From a virus, in the IMG/VR virus record IMGVR_UViG_3300031857_013798, positions 124,001-188,000 of that record: DNA of 64,000 nt. The stretch is one strand, 5' to 3'. The translations under genes were made by a program, and so were the position numbers. Below are positions 1-8,058 of the stretch, piece after piece; the first letter of the stretch is position 1; each line of letters opens with the position of its first letter. Below the pieces are notes generated by a model, which searched no databases, had not been told where the DNA came from, and saw only the letters and a program-made list of their open reading frames with translations.

Positions 1-219
1 GTCGAAACTGTTGATGCACTTATTGACATTTTGGTTGTTACTATTGGTGCATTACACAGTATGGGCGCAGATGCCGAAGGTGCTTGGAAAGAAGTCATGA
101 AAACTAACTTTGCCAAGATTGATCGAGACACCGGCAAGGTTCGCAAGCGCGAAGATGGTAAGGTACTCAAACCTGTAGGCTGGACGCCACCTGATCTCAA
201 CCCATATCTTAAAAAATGA
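1..219 (+). CDS. MazG-like nucleotide pyrophosphohydrolase, C-terminal part
   Basis: The reading frame is open from base 1, so the gene begins before the window. The visible 72 residues contain GALHSMG, then AWKEVMKTNFAKID and a tail with REDGKVLKP and PPDLNPYL. This tail is typical of phage MazG/PRA-PH-like all-alpha pyrophosphohydrolases, which hydrolyse nucleoside triphosphates to monophosphates. The metal-binding glutamates would lie upstream and cannot be checked. The stop overlaps the next start (ATGA), so the two genes are probably translationally coupled. The family call is from motif recognition only. Confidence 0.7.
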   Translation, partial: VETVDALIDILVVTIGALHSMGADAEGAWKEVMKTNFAKIDRDTGKVRKREDGKVLKPVGWTPPDLNPYLKK

Positions 220-431
220 GTTTACACATACACCGATTTGTTGATTCTATCAAGGCGCATGAGTCACGCAACCAACGTGATTTTATCATGACACTTCGTG
301 ACGCTAAGGATCTGCATGCAGACATTACCAAGCTATTGGTAACTTTGGAAGAACTACGGTCAAACACTGCTACAAATTCCAATGAAGTGATTACGGTAGA
401 ACTCGCAGGCGGAAGCTTCAAAAACACCTAG
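216..431 (+). CDS. hypothetical small protein, 71 aa
   Basis: The start codon overlaps the stop of the MazG-like gene as ATGA. The protein is soluble, mostly helical by composition (KAHESRNQRDFIMTLRDAKDLHADITKLL) only in part quotable here, and has no motif I recognise. It is probably expressed from the same transcript as the pyrophosphohydrolase. No function is proposed. Confidence 0.7.
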   Translation: MSLHIHRFVDSIKAHESRNQRDFIMTLRDAKDLHADITKLLVTLEELRSNTATNSNEVITVELAGGSFKNT

Positions 432-461
432 TTTATTAGATAAATAAACTTGGGAGAAAAT

Positions 462-758
462 ATGAGTAGACCCAAACCGCTAGTTCTAATTGAGCACACT
501 GAGAAACAAACCTATAAGACCGAACAAGTATTGGCCTCTGAAGGTGTGTGGGCGGTCTTTTACGATCAAAAGCCAATCAATCTCAAGACTGGTAACATGC
601 TTACGCAATACCCCGGACCCAAGTACAAAAAAGTCAGTTTCTCAAATCCAGGGCATGCTAAAAATTTGGCAAAAAAATTAAATGCACAGTTCAAGACTGA
701 CAAATTCACAGTCATGCTGTTAACACAAGGGGAACAAGTGTACCCCAATGTTAACTAA
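462..758 (+). CDS. hypothetical protein, 98 aa
   Basis: I chose the ATG at 462 because GGGAG lies 5-10 bases upstream; a TTG four codons earlier has no such site. A TAAATA late-type motif lies at 442-447, so this may open a new transcription unit. The protein is basic (many Lys) with alternating hydrophobic stretches and no recognised motif. Its end overlaps the next gene by 11 bp. Confidence 0.72.
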   Translation: MSRPKPLVLIEHTEKQTYKTEQVLASEGVWAVFYDQKPINLKTGNMLTQYPGPKYKKVSFSNPGHAKNLAKKLNAQFKTDKFTVMLLTQGEQVYPNVN

Positions 759-1113
759 ACAACAGATTACCGAACGCATACTGACAGGTCTTCCGTCGGA
801 AGACCAACTGACCTACGACGAAGCCTGCAAGTCATGGTGGATGAACTTTAGAGATGGCGGCGGATTCAGACTGACCAATGCTGGATATACAGCAATTGGT
901 ACTTGTGACTTAGAAACATACGCATTTGATGCTCCTTCTGACTTGGTTGCTAAACCCAAACATTTACTGACCTTGGATAAAAAGTTAGATTGCCCTTACT
1001 ACATTAAAATTGGCAAGCATCCGCAAATTGTTTTGTTTGGCAGTCAGCAGGCAGTGATGTTGGCCATGTACGGCGATCTAGAAAAGTGGTTGAAGTTTTT
1101 AAATCGCACTTAG
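748..1113 (+). CDS. hypothetical protein, 121 aa
   Basis: The start lies inside the end of the preceding gene, and the C-terminus overlaps the convergent gene on the other strand by 15 bp. The sequence has aromatic-rich patches (KSWWMNFRDGGGFRLTNAGY) and a C-terminal segment QAVMLAMYGDLEKWLKFL. The pattern resembles small phage proteins annotated only as hypothetical. No function is proposed. Confidence 0.7.
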   Translation: MLTKQQITERILTGLPSEDQLTYDEACKSWWMNFRDGGGFRLTNAGYTAIGTCDLETYAFDAPSDLVAKPKHLLTLDKKLDCPYYIKIGKHPQIVLFGSQQAVMLAMYGDLEKWLKFLNRT

Positions 1114-2058
1114 TTTTTTAGCCAACTGTTCAACGTCTTGAATGTACCGTTGTTGTGTGCCAGTTATAAATTCATCAAGCAAAAAACTTCTTTGTTTTTG
1201 CAGTCGCTCTTGGTATGGCGCAAGGTTAATTTTTCCCAGTATGAGATCTTGATTTTTCATTATGGCTTGTTCGACTCGAACGTCATTGGACATGCTATCA
1301 TAGCTGGTGTCCACCAGGTCGTCAAACATGTCAAACCCAAGCTCTCTACAGTCTTGCACAATACCTTGGTGACCAATCACAATGGGTACCTGCTGTGCAA
1401 TCATCGCCATCAATGTTTTTTCGCTCACAATGCCTGGCGGCTCATCATACTGTGTTTCAGTCACAATGTTCACTTGACATTTTGCATATACCGGCAACAG
1501 TCGCATGAAGTTATCTTCGTTTTCTGTGCCGCGATAGGTGTCATAAGCCCAAGCATCAAGTGGAATGTCGTTGCCGTAACTTAACACACCATTAGGCCAA
1601 TGTTGCAAGATGTCCACAGCACGTCGACGATGCAAGCACATGCGACCATTGAGGCATTGCCATGCTGAAGTTTTTGCATTTATTGAATTGGTCCATTGTG
1701 ACTCACGAGCTTGGATAGCAGTCACAGTGGCCATGTTGTGATTGCTGAATTCGATAAGGTTCACTGGTCCTTGATAGTATTTTTGTAAATTATGACTCCA
1801 ATAAGTTACCAGCACACGATGTGCATTGGCGCCATAGTGGCGTTCTACTTGTTCCAGTTCAAGTATGCGACCCTGACATGGTGTTATGAAATCTTGAAAA
1901 TGCAACAACAGCAGTGTGTTGTGTTTGAATTCAATGTTGGGCAACTTTAACGGCCAACCAGTTTCTGGACGATATGGCGGATCAAAGCAGTTGTAAACTG
2001 CATGCAGATCAAACCCCAAGCCAGAGAGTGTGTTGGCAAACAAAGATGTATAGTCCAT
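1099..2058 (-). CDS. glycosyltransferase-like protein of the EKT/DESYD family (copy 1)
   Basis: This 319-residue protein carries the C-terminal signature shared by seven proteins in the window: SEKTLMAMIAQQVPIVIG, then GFDMFDDLVDTSYD. The order (S/T)EK, a hydrophobic PF-like stretch, a glycine turn and GFxxFxxxxDxSYD resembles the donor-binding end of GT-B glycosyltransferases, but I cannot assign a CAZy family. A TAAATA motif (minus strand, 2063-2068) ends 4 nt before the start, so the mRNA may be leaderless. The gene is divergent from the ParB-like gene, and their promoters interleave. Confidence 0.65.
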   Translation of the reverse strand: MDYTSLFANTLSGLGFDLHAVYNCFDPPYRPETGWPLKLPNIEFKHNTLLLLHFQDFITPCQGRILELEQVERHYGANAHRVLVTYWSHNLQKYYQGPVNLIEFSNHNMATVTAIQARESQWTNSINAKTSAWQCLNGRMCLHRRRAVDILQHWPNGVLSYGNDIPLDAWAYDTYRGTENEDNFMRLLPVYAKCQVNIVTETQYDEPPGIVSEKTLMAMIAQQVPIVIGHQGIVQDCRELGFDMFDDLVDTSYDSMSNDVRVEQAIMKNQDLILGKINLAPYQERLQKQRSFLLDEFITGTQQRYIQDVEQLAKKLSAI

Positions 2059-2062
2059 GACC

Positions 2063-2068
2063 TATTTA
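2063..2068 (-). promoter_or_regulatory. candidate late promoter (TAAATA)
   Basis: TAAATA on the minus strand ends 4 nt before the start codon at 2058. It matches the T4-type late -10 pattern found at many starts here. Confidence 0.5.
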
Positions 2069-2069
2069 C

Positions 2070-2075
2070 TAAGTA
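2070..2075 (+). promoter_or_regulatory. candidate late promoter (TAAGTA)
   Basis: TAAGTA ends 5 nt before the ATG at 2081, with no Shine-Dalgarno sequence. It lies back-to-back with the motif at 2063-2068 serving the opposite strand. Confidence 0.5.
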
Positions 2076-2080
2076 GATCT

Positions 2081-2773
2081 ATGTATTGGAATAATCCTCT
2101 TGTGGAATTTCACTGGCCCAGCAAACAAGATCCCATTCAGATCAGTTCAAATCAAGGCATGCATTGCTTGTTCTGGAATCCCAGTTGCGAATTTCGACAC
2201 TTTTCAACCAACCAACGACTGAATGATCTTTGCGAATGGGCCAATCAGTGGCTAGATCATGATGGGCCAGCAGGGTTTCTAGCTGAGCCGCGCAATCACT
2301 ATGACATTGCCAATCTTGTCAAGCTCAACATGTGGATACGAGACATACGAGCACAGGGCATTATAAAACCATTTTTGGTGTTAGATCAGGGTGATGGCAC
2401 ATATCTTGCTGGCAATGGAGATTCACGATTGCGATGTCTAGAACGATTGCCCGAAATACAAACTGTGCCAGGATTTATTACCACACATCACAGTCGAGCA
2501 CACTTGTATTCAGACTTTGAACCAATCACAACTTTTGATAGATTTGCCAAACTGTGCGGAGCAGATCCCGGACAGTTGTTTACTTTTAGATTTACAGATT
2601 CTCAGGCACCATACGGGTTGTACTGGTATGAATTCAACAGTTCTCGCACTAGGTCAGTGACTCCTAGCGAATCACAATGCTTGGATTGGGTTGAAAAATA
2701 TTTCAAGCAACATCCGCATGTGCGGATAAGTCCTGAGTGGTTTGATCAAGATATTGATTGGCATAATATCTAA
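2081..2773 (+). CDS. ParB/sulfiredoxin-fold-like protein
   Basis: The start at 2081 is preferred over an in-frame ATG at 2057 because a TAAGTA late motif sits 5 nt upstream of it. Around residues 90-125 the protein reads IIKPFLVLDQGDG, then YLAGNGDSRLRCLE, which fits the ParB nuclease-fold core (a strand, then a G-x-R helix start). Outside this core nothing is recognised. It may bind nucleic acid or be a partner of the adjacent asparagine synthetase; the two genes converge and overlap by 71 bp. The fold assignment is tentative. Confidence 0.55.
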   Translation: MYWNNPLVEFHWPSKQDPIQISSNQGMHCLFWNPSCEFRHFSTNQRLNDLCEWANQWLDHDGPAGFLAEPRNHYDIANLVKLNMWIRDIRAQGIIKPFLVLDQGDGTYLAGNGDSRLRCLERLPEIQTVPGFITTHHSRAHLYSDFEPITTFDRFAKLCGADPGQLFTFRFTDSQAPYGLYWYEFNSSRTRSVTPSESQCLDWVEKYFKQHPHVRISPEWFDQDIDWHNI

Positions 2774-4244
2774 ATCCAGTTTTGACAATTTGCTTCCACT
2801 GTGGTGCCCGAGCCTGATCTGGCACAGTGAATTTCATCCAAGGCAATGAATCATTGCAATGTCCAGTGAATCCTTTTTTGGGAAGTATCATTTCTTCAGG
2901 CCAGGAGGCCAAAAACTGTCGACGAATCAAAGGTTTGCCGCGCCTCAGGTGCATGGGAAGGCCAAGTGCAAACCGAATGATCTTAGGATGCACAAATGGC
3001 GAGCGTGGTTCAATGCCATGTGCCATGGTACAAACGTCAATGCCACGCATGTCTATTGCACAAATTTGAGTGATATAATCCATCAACAGAGTGGCTGGCT
3101 CTGCTTGACCTTGATGTGCATGCAAACATTGTTGCCACAGTTGTTGAGCGTGAGTGTCATTGCCAAATGAACTGTAAGGACTTGCACTTGTTTGTGTGGT
3201 GTATTCAAGCTGTGAGTAAACGCCATAGCCACCAAACAGTTCATCAGCGCCTACACCAGTAAACAACACACGTTCTTTGCAGTGTTGAGCAATTATCCAC
3301 TGGCCAACAAAACTGTAGCTTTGAACTGGCATCAGTGTGCGACGACACACTTGCTCAAATGCATCGGCCCATTGCTGTTCTGTAACACCAATGTTGATGA
3401 TTTTGTCTCGTTGACTGCCTTCCAACATACGTTGAGATTGTTCACTCACTGGGTCTTTGCCCAGCATGTTGGTGGTATAATAGTGCTGACTTTGTGGAAG
3501 ACTTTTTGCAACCACGCCAGAATCAAGCCCACCACTGAATGTGCAGGCATAAGATGTTTCTGGCCGCATGTCAGTGATTACCCGTTCCCACAAGGGTTGA
3601 TATTCTTCCCAGGCCTGGTCCAATGTTTGAATACTACTGGGTTTGGCCCATGAAAAGATACTGTCAATCACTGTGGTGTTGCCCGACTGATCATACATCA
3701 CACCTGGCACACATCGTTCAATTCCTTGCCAAGGCGTGTTTTGCCAAATTGGATAGTGTTTGGTTGTGTAATCAATGTCTTGTAATTTTGGTCGGATGTA
3801 TACCAAAATAGCTGCCACCTCAGAACTCACAATCAGTATGTTGTTGTCTTGATATCTGTACAGGCATCTTTCGCCTTGTGGATCAGTGGCATATATCACT
3901 TGGTCGCCTTGAGCATACACCCACGCCCACGGTCCTTCAAAGTATTTGAGTTTTTTTACTGGTGCGTCTTTTACAGCACGATACATCAGCTCAGTGTCGT
4001 TGCTGTAGGAACCAAACCAGCGATAGTTGTAGATTTCGCCATTGAATGCAAAAAAATCATCTGACTGTCGATTGTAAAATTGTGTGTTGCCAGTGATGTG
4101 CAGAACTGTTTGCGCACAGAACACACGACCATGATGTTGGTAACAGGTAAAATCTGGACCGCGATCTTTTAAAATTTCTAGAGCTTGGTTGTGCTTTTCT
4201 AGCGGTATATCAGTGGTGCTTTTTACGTATAGAACACCACACAT
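2703..4244 (-). CDS. asnB: asparagine synthetase (glutamine-hydrolysing), AsnB-type
   Basis: This 513-residue protein begins MCG, giving the N-terminal Cys2 nucleophile of class II glutamine amidotransferases, followed by RGPD and FNGEIYN. The ATP-pyrophosphatase half carries the PP-loop FSGGLDSG near residue 240. Length and domain order match bacterial AsnB. The reaction would be ATP-dependent amidation of a carboxylate with glutamine nitrogen; in accessory clusters such enzymes often amidate something other than free aspartate. The stop lies 1 bp from the next glycosyltransferase-like gene's end, consistent with one minus-strand operon. Confidence 0.9.
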   Translation of the reverse strand: MCGVLYVKSTTDIPLEKHNQALEILKDRGPDFTCYQHHGRVFCAQTVLHITGNTQFYNRQSDDFFAFNGEIYNYRWFGSYSNDTELMYRAVKDAPVKKLKYFEGPWAWVYAQGDQVIYATDPQGERCLYRYQDNNILIVSSEVAAILVYIRPKLQDIDYTTKHYPIWQNTPWQGIERCVPGVMYDQSGNTTVIDSIFSWAKPSSIQTLDQAWEEYQPLWERVITDMRPETSYACTFSGGLDSGVVAKSLPQSQHYYTTNMLGKDPVSEQSQRMLEGSQRDKIINIGVTEQQWADAFEQVCRRTLMPVQSYSFVGQWIIAQHCKERVLFTGVGADELFGGYGVYSQLEYTTQTSASPYSSFGNDTHAQQLWQQCLHAHQGQAEPATLLMDYITQICAIDMRGIDVCTMAHGIEPRSPFVHPKIIRFALGLPMHLRRGKPLIRRQFLASWPEEMILPKKGFTGHCNDSLPWMKFTVPDQARAPQWKQIVKTGFRYYANQYLDQTTQDLSAHADVA

Positions 4245-4245
4245 G

Positions 4246-5319
4246 TTATTTGATATGGTCTATAACAGCCGGCAACCAAGCGGCAAACTCTGCAGGCCAA
4301 CGAGCACTCATGTCTTTGAGCACCTTTTGATTTTGTCTGCTGGCAGTAAGGCAACGATGTCGCAGTTCTGTGCGATCCATAGCACTGAGTTTGGTAAATG
4401 TATCTGCGCCAGCAAAGATGTATTCAACCAGTTTGTCACCATAGGCAGCAGTTTTGTTTTCCATCATGACATCGTAACTGTGATTGACAATGTCTTTGAG
4501 TGTGTCAAATCCTAGACTTTCCAGATAGGCCACTGCATGGCGGCCAGCATACACTTGCCAGGGTGCCGGAGTGACCAATGCACGGAATATCTTCTCGCTG
4601 AGAGCAATTGAACTGTCACTGGAGTAGGTTTCAATTACCATGTTCACATAAGCACTGAGGTGTGCCTGCTCAACTGACATGTCATGATTTTTAAATGGCA
4701 TGGTTTGAGCAATGCGTTCAAAAGTGTCACCATACACTGCTTTGTATTGTGGCTCTAGTTTTTCGTAGGCATCTCTGAAATTTTGATTGCATCCTTCAGC
4801 TGTGGAATTGTCACCTTCCCAACTCCAGCAGTTGAAATTGATAAAGTCCAACGTTTCAGCATCTGGATACTTTTCACAACGCAACGCAATTTCCAGCATG
4901 GTCAACATGCGTTTGGAATCAATGCGATTGACTGAAAAATTAAATCTGCGTGTGGGATTGAAATTGGTCAGCTTGGGTTCATAATGATAGATGCCAAAGA
5001 AACTGGATGGCAGTTGAAACACCTTGTACAAGGTTGGACTGGTAACATAGTTGTCTGTGATCACTGTGGTATTGCGATCAAATCGATATGCCACTGGTGT
5101 GTCATAGTCGTATGTGGTAGAGATGTAGTCGTCTACCAGACACAGCACCACAGTACGGTCTCCACGGCGCCATGTTTTGTGTCCATCTTGCACAGGCTCA
5201 TATCCCAGTTTGATCAACAAACTGTGAAAGAAATTCATGGTATTATTTTCGTGCCATATGCATTGGCTGGTGTCAAAAATTTCGCTAGTGTAAATGTCGT
5301 GGTAAAGATCAGTGTCCAT
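4246..5319 (-). CDS. EKT/DESYD-family glycosyltransferase-like protein (copy 2, divergent)
   Basis: The start at 5319 has a TAAGTA late motif ending 5 nt upstream; a TTG-started extension to 5361 is less likely. The protein (357 aa) contains SEKIFRALVTPAPWQVYAG, then SLGFDTLKDIVNHSYD, a degenerate version of the family signature in which the first Asp is Asn. Near residues 35-60 there is HDIYTSEIFD-type N-terminal sequence shared with no other copy. It precedes asparagine synthetase on the same strand, so the two are probably co-expressed. Confidence 0.65.
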   Translation of the reverse strand: MDTDLYHDIYTSEIFDTSQCIWHENNTMNFFHSLLIKLGYEPVQDGHKTWRRGDRTVVLCLVDDYISTTYDYDTPVAYRFDRNTTVITDNYVTSPTLYKVFQLPSSFFGIYHYEPKLTNFNPTRRFNFSVNRIDSKRMLTMLEIALRCEKYPDAETLDFINFNCWSWEGDNSTAEGCNQNFRDAYEKLEPQYKAVYGDTFERIAQTMPFKNHDMSVEQAHLSAYVNMVIETYSSDSSIALSEKIFRALVTPAPWQVYAGRHAVAYLESLGFDTLKDIVNHSYDVMMENKTAAYGDKLVEYIFAGADTFTKLSAMDRTELRHRCLTASRQNQKVLKDMSARWPAEFAAWLPAVIDHIK

Positions 5320-5324
5320 GCTGT

Positions 5325-5330
5325 TACTTA
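5325..5330 (-). promoter_or_regulatory. candidate late promoter (TAAGTA)
   Basis: TAAGTA on the minus strand ends 5 nt before the ATG at 5319, with no Shine-Dalgarno sequence between. Confidence 0.5.
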
Positions 5331-5372
5331 TAGCCCACACTTTGGTTGACCAAATATTCAATTTTTGCTGAA

Positions 5373-5411
5373 AAAAGTACTACTTTTAGGGCTAAAAAAA
5401 GTAGTACTTTT
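5373..5411. repeat. perfect 15-bp inverted repeat between divergent genes
   Basis: The arms AAAAGTACTACTTTT (5373-5387) and AAAAGTAGTACTTTT (5397-5411) are exact reverse complements around a 9-nt spacer. It lies between a minus-strand start (5319) and the sigma70 promoter at 5439. It could be an operator or a hairpin; A- and T-rich ends on both sides also allow a bidirectional terminator. Confidence 0.7.
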
Positions 5412-5438
5412 GTTGTATTTTTGCAACAGGCATTTCGG

Positions 5439-5467
5439 TTGACCAAAAATGCCCAAAATGCTATAAT
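5439..5467 (+). promoter_or_regulatory. sigma70-type promoter, extended -10
   Basis: TTGACC, exactly 17 nt, then TATAAT preceded by TGC. It drives the GIY-YIG gene, whose ATG lies 7 nt after the -10 box. Confidence 0.85.
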
Positions 5468-5473
5468 ACACAC

Positions 5474-5803
5474 ATGATGAGAAAGAAACGTACTGATCGC
5501 AGCCACATAGTGTACATGATCCAAATTGGATTTGAGTACTACATTGGTATTACCGCAAAAACCCAGCGCACAATCAACATGTCGCTCCGTAGCCGTGTGA
5601 ACAAGCACATCTACCGTAGCCGCACAGAAGACAAAGGCTGGAACTTGTACGAAGCAATTCGCGCAAACGGTACTGAAGCAATGAACGTGGCTATCGTGGA
5701 CATTGTGCGTGGCAAAGATGCCGCACATAAGTTGGAGCGCGAGTTAATACAAAAGTATGCACCTGCGCTGAACACGGACGTTCGCGTGAAGCAAAACGGT
5801 TGA
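5474..5803 (+). CDS. GIY-YIG domain protein
   Basis: The 109-residue protein has [17 protein letters not shown] at residues 11-27, a variant of the GIY-YIG core, then an Arg-containing helix (LRSRVNKHI) and a late Glu (ERELIQKY) where the family places its catalytic Glu. ALNTD at the end matches the usual C-terminus. This suggests a small nuclease like those in phage DNA degradation or repair, or a freestanding homing-type enzyme. The ATG sits at the expected transcription start, so the mRNA appears leaderless. Its TGA stop lies within the -35 box of the next promoter. Confidence 0.8.
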   Translation: MMRKKRTDRSHIVYMIQIGFEYYIGITAKTQRTINMSLRSRVNKHIYRSRTEDKGWNLYEAIRANGTEAMNVAIVDIVRGKDAAHKLERELIQKYAPALNTDVRVKQNG

Positions 5804-5828
5804 CACCAAATCACCGTTTTGCTATAAT
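5800..5828 (+). promoter_or_regulatory. sigma70-type promoter overlapping a stop codon
   Basis: TTGACA-17 nt-TATAAT with TGC before the -10. The preceding gene's TGA stop (5801-5803) is inside the -35 hexamer. Confidence 0.85.
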
Positions 5829-5855
5829 ACACACATAGACAACAGAGGAGCCACC

Positions 5856-6056
5856 ATGCACAAGATGATTCGCGGCAAATATGACTCGCTGTGGAAATGG
5901 AAGCTCAATCCGGTAGGATTAGCTCGCAAAACACATCGTCAGCGTGGCAAATTTGCCACAGCCATGCAGTATGCCTGCAGGGTTAAAGGTGGTGTTAAGG
6001 CAATACAATACATTCGCGATCAGCCCTGGGAAACCTGGACTGCTCTGCACGGTTGA
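5856..6056 (+). CDS. small basic hypothetical protein, 66 aa
   Basis: A GAGGAG site stands 6-7 bases before the ATG, downstream of the promoter at 5800. The protein is strongly basic with several Trp residues (SLWKWKLNP, QPWETWTAL), which could suit nucleic-acid or ribosome binding, but no family is recognised. Its TGA stop is embedded in the next -35 box. Confidence 0.75.
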   Translation: MHKMIRGKYDSLWKWKLNPVGLARKTHRQRGKFATAMQYACRVKGGVKAIQYIRDQPWETWTALHG

Positions 6057-6081
6057 CCAAAAATTCCCAATTTGCTATAAT
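6053..6081 (+). promoter_or_regulatory. sigma70-type promoter overlapping a stop codon
   Basis: TTGACC-17 nt-TATAAT with TGC before the -10; the TGA stop of the upstream gene (6054-6056) lies in the -35. Confidence 0.85.
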
Positions 6082-6108
6082 ACACACATAGACACTAAGG
6101 AGCTTGAG

Positions 6109-6309
6109 ATGACCACTATAACTGTAGCACAAATGATTGAGGCACTCCGTGCCCTGCCCGCTGATGCTCGCTTGGTAGTGACCGAGTCTGGTTATTACTC
6201 CTACGGTGAGTTTGCGGATATCATGTTGCCGGAAGTGTATACTCCGGAAAATGATTTGACGCCAGGCGCACCCGTGTATCGTATCGGACATTCACATCAA
6301 TCTTATTAA
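6109..6309 (+). CDS. hypothetical acidic protein, 66 aa
   Basis: AAGGAG 7 bases upstream fixes the start at 6109; an upstream in-frame extension would run back through the promoter. The sequence begins MTTITVAQMIEALRALPADA, typical of small phage proteins with an N-terminal helix-loop, and ends in a beta-rich stretch. No function recognised. Confidence 0.75.
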   Translation: MTTITVAQMIEALRALPADARLVVTESGYYSYGEFADIMLPEVYTPENDLTPGAPVYRIGHSHQSY

Positions 6310-6319
6310 GGAGCCCAAC

Positions 6320-6712
6320 ATGACCAACTGGACTGACCCTATCATACACTGGAATCAACTGCCCGGCACTGAAGTTCGCCGACTACTGGCCACATGGGGC
6401 ATGGATGAAAAAGCCATTGCCAAGTATGATAAGAAACATGGCTTTGAGCATCGTCCGCTTGCAGTGCCTGCACCTGCAAAGGCAGTGACAGCAAAGCCTG
6501 TGGTGGCCGCAGTGCCTAAAGCACCTGCAAAAAAGGCAGTGCCTGCAAAGCCAGCGGCTCGTCAAAAGCATACTGGTGCTGACGGTGAAGTGAAGTTTGT
6601 GGAGCACCGCAGTCTGTATGTGGGCTTCTGGGGTGGCCGGGTGGTAGTGACCAAGCGCACCGAGGCCGCATGTGTGGAGTTTTTGAAAGCCCTGCAGACA
6701 CAAGGAGAGTAA
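6320..6712 (+). CDS. hypothetical protein with Ala/Pro/Lys linker, 130 aa
   Basis: AAGGAG precedes the start. Residues 1-45 form a helical module (EVRRLLATWGMDEKAIAKYD), residues 48-85 a low-complexity Ala-Pro-Lys-Val linker with repeated PAK/PAKA units, and residues 90-130 a small beta-like domain (YVGFWGGRVVVTKR). The layout of two small domains joined by a flexible linker suggests a DNA- or protein-binding accessory protein; nothing more can be said. Confidence 0.7.
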   Translation: MTNWTDPIIHWNQLPGTEVRRLLATWGMDEKAIAKYDKKHGFEHRPLAVPAPAKAVTAKPVVAAVPKAPAKKAVPAKPAARQKHTGADGEVKFVEHRSLYVGFWGGRVVVTKRTEAACVEFLKALQTQGE

Positions 6713-6713
6713 C

Positions 6714-7127
6714 ATGCCCTGTAGAGATTATGCATCAGACAGTTATTCCAGCCCCACTGACAGTTGGCAGTATCGCGATCTCAAAGACCGTGCTGACATG
6801 CTGGCTCGCATTGCCTGCAAGGCCATGACTGAACTGGAAAACAACAAGATTGAAGATCTGTTGTTGCTCCGTGATGACGAGGTGCGTGAATGGTGGGCTA
6901 AACACAAAGAAGCAGACCGCAAGGCCCGCGAAAAGGAAGAACGCAAACAAGAGCGTCTGCGCCTGCGGCGTGCGGCCCTGCGTAAACTCACAGCAGAAGA
7001 AAAGGTTGCACTAGGACTCAAAAAGAGCACTGACCCAGACACTGCGGAAGATGTCACGCAAGCCCTGTCGGCAGTGATTGACCCAACAACTTTCAAACGC
7101 AAAACAAAAAAGGAATGGCAAATATGA
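6714..7127 (+). CDS. coiled-coil hypothetical protein, 137 aa
   Basis: The start follows AAGGAGAGT, one base after the previous stop. Residues 60-105 are a highly charged, Arg/Lys/Glu-rich helix (REKEERKQERLRLRRAALRK) predicted as coiled coil, followed by LTAEEKVALGLK. Overlaps the next gene's start by 4 bp. Function unknown. Confidence 0.75.
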   Translation: MPCRDYASDSYSSPTDSWQYRDLKDRADMLARIACKAMTELENNKIEDLLLLRDDEVREWWAKHKEADRKAREKEERKQERLRLRRAALRKLTAEEKVALGLKKSTDPDTAEDVTQALSAVIDPTTFKRKTKKEWQI

Positions 7128-7393
7128 GTAAAGAAATTGAACTGGTGCCTGGTGGTGGCCGTTACTACCGTGCCATGACATTTCATTGGGTGGTTGTGGC
7201 TGTGCTGATTGTGCCTGTGGCGGCAGCACTGATTGTGGCCATTGTGAATCCCTTGTGGTTCCGCAGTGCCATGTTTGACTGGGTCGAGCGTGGTGTGAAC
7301 CGACTGAGCCAGTGGCGCAATTATCAAAAGTATCGCATCTACTTGGGCACCGATCCCAAAATGTGGCACACCCTGCGTGGCGATTTGAAATGA
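7124..7393 (+). CDS. single-pass membrane protein, 89 aa
   Basis: I place the start at 7124, 9 bases after AAAGGA; an ATG at 7115 is too close to that site. Residues about 23-47 form one hydrophobic segment (VVVAVLIVPVAAALIVAIV) with a short N-terminal soluble part and a basic C-terminal tail. Overlaps its neighbours at both ends, so it belongs to one operon. Function unknown. Confidence 0.72.
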   Translation: MSKEIELVPGGGRYYRAMTFHWVVVAVLIVPVAAALIVAIVNPLWFRSAMFDWVERGVNRLSQWRNYQKYRIYLGTDPKMWHTLRGDLK

Positions 7394-7500
7394 AGAAATA
7401 CCCATCATACTGTTGCCAAAATTGCGGTGAACTGATTGGATGGCTTGGTCGTATTATGCCATTTCACAAATGTAAAAAACATTTTGGAGTTAAAGAATGA
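7390..7500 (+). CDS. zinc-ribbon-like microprotein, 36 aa
   Basis: It begins at the ATGA overlap with the membrane protein. It has CCQNC near the N-terminus and HKC near residue 28, a plausible Cys/His metal site. It ends KKHFGVKE, a C-terminal motif shared with two other small proteins nearby. Function unknown. Confidence 0.65.
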   Translation: MKKYPSYCCQNCGELIGWLGRIMPFHKCKKHFGVKE

Positions 7501-7604
7501 TTGAAATTGTTATTGTTATTGCAGTCGTTGTTATTATTGGCATAAATGTGCTAACAACAGTATCAACAAGATTCCGCCGATGGTTATATAAGGATGTAAA
7601 ATGA
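7497..7604 (+). CDS. single-TM microprotein, 35 aa
   Basis: A tiny gene with ATGA overlaps at both ends. After MIEIVIVI it is almost entirely hydrophobic (IAVVVIIGINVL), then a basic tail (RFRRWLYKDVK). The overlap pattern and positive-inside tail support a real membrane microprotein. Confidence 0.6.
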   Translation: MIEIVIVIAVVVIIGINVLTTVSTRFRRWLYKDVK

Positions 7605-7894
7605 ACGAACAAATTAAACTACTTGCGGTTGAGGCTGGCGCAGTATACAGCAATGACCATGCTGTTTCATTGTTAGATGACGAAATTGAAAAGTTCGCCG
7701 AGTTGATTGTGCGGGAATGTTGCATAGCATTGAATCCCATGTTGCGTGACATGATCAGTCGCGGTCAGGGAGTAGATTTGATTAAATTGCATTTTGGAAT
7801 GAATCCCAAAGAAATCACAACTGCTATGCTTGACGCCTCCATTGCTCAATGCGAACAAGAATTAGCGAAAAAGAAATTTGGAGTTGAAGAATGA
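7601..7894 (+). CDS. small phage protein of the FAELIVREC family, 97 aa
   Basis: It starts MNEQIKLLAVEAG, contains KFAELIVREC at residues 27-36 and ends KKKFGVEE. The gene at 8261 has the same architecture, so the two are paralogues. The FAELIVREC...FGVE pattern is familiar from many tailed-phage small proteins of unknown function. Confidence 0.78.
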   Translation: MNEQIKLLAVEAGAVYSNDHAVSLLDDEIEKFAELIVRECCIALNPMLRDMISRGQGVDLIKLHFGMNPKEITTAMLDASIAQCEQELAKKKFGVEE

Positions 7895-8058
7895 AAGTCT
7901 ACGGCTATGCTGTTCAAACATTTGACAAAGACAGTGAAGTGCCCGATGTGAGTGTCCGTGTGTTTGCATCCAGGAACAATTTAGAATACGCACTAGAAAG
8001 TCTGGATCTGACAGAAGATCAAGAAATTTCTACTTTTGAAACAGAGGTTGAAGAATGA
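7891..8058 (+). CDS. hypothetical protein, 55 aa
   Basis: ATGA overlaps on both sides make this a likely gene in the same polycistron. It is an acidic, beta-rich small protein (MKVYGYAVQTFDKDSEVPDV) with a Glu-rich C-terminus. No family recognised. Confidence 0.65.
   Translation: MKVYGYAVQTFDKDSEVPDVSVRVFASRNNLEYALESLDLTEDQEISTFETEVEE

Noticed and set aside
2057-2080. Longer start for the ParB-like gene at 2057
   Set aside because: It would overlap the divergent gene start, and the late motif fits the ATG at 2081.
5320-5361. Longer TTG start for the gene ending at 4246
   Set aside because: The ATG at 5319 has the late motif 5 nt upstream; the extension covers that motif.
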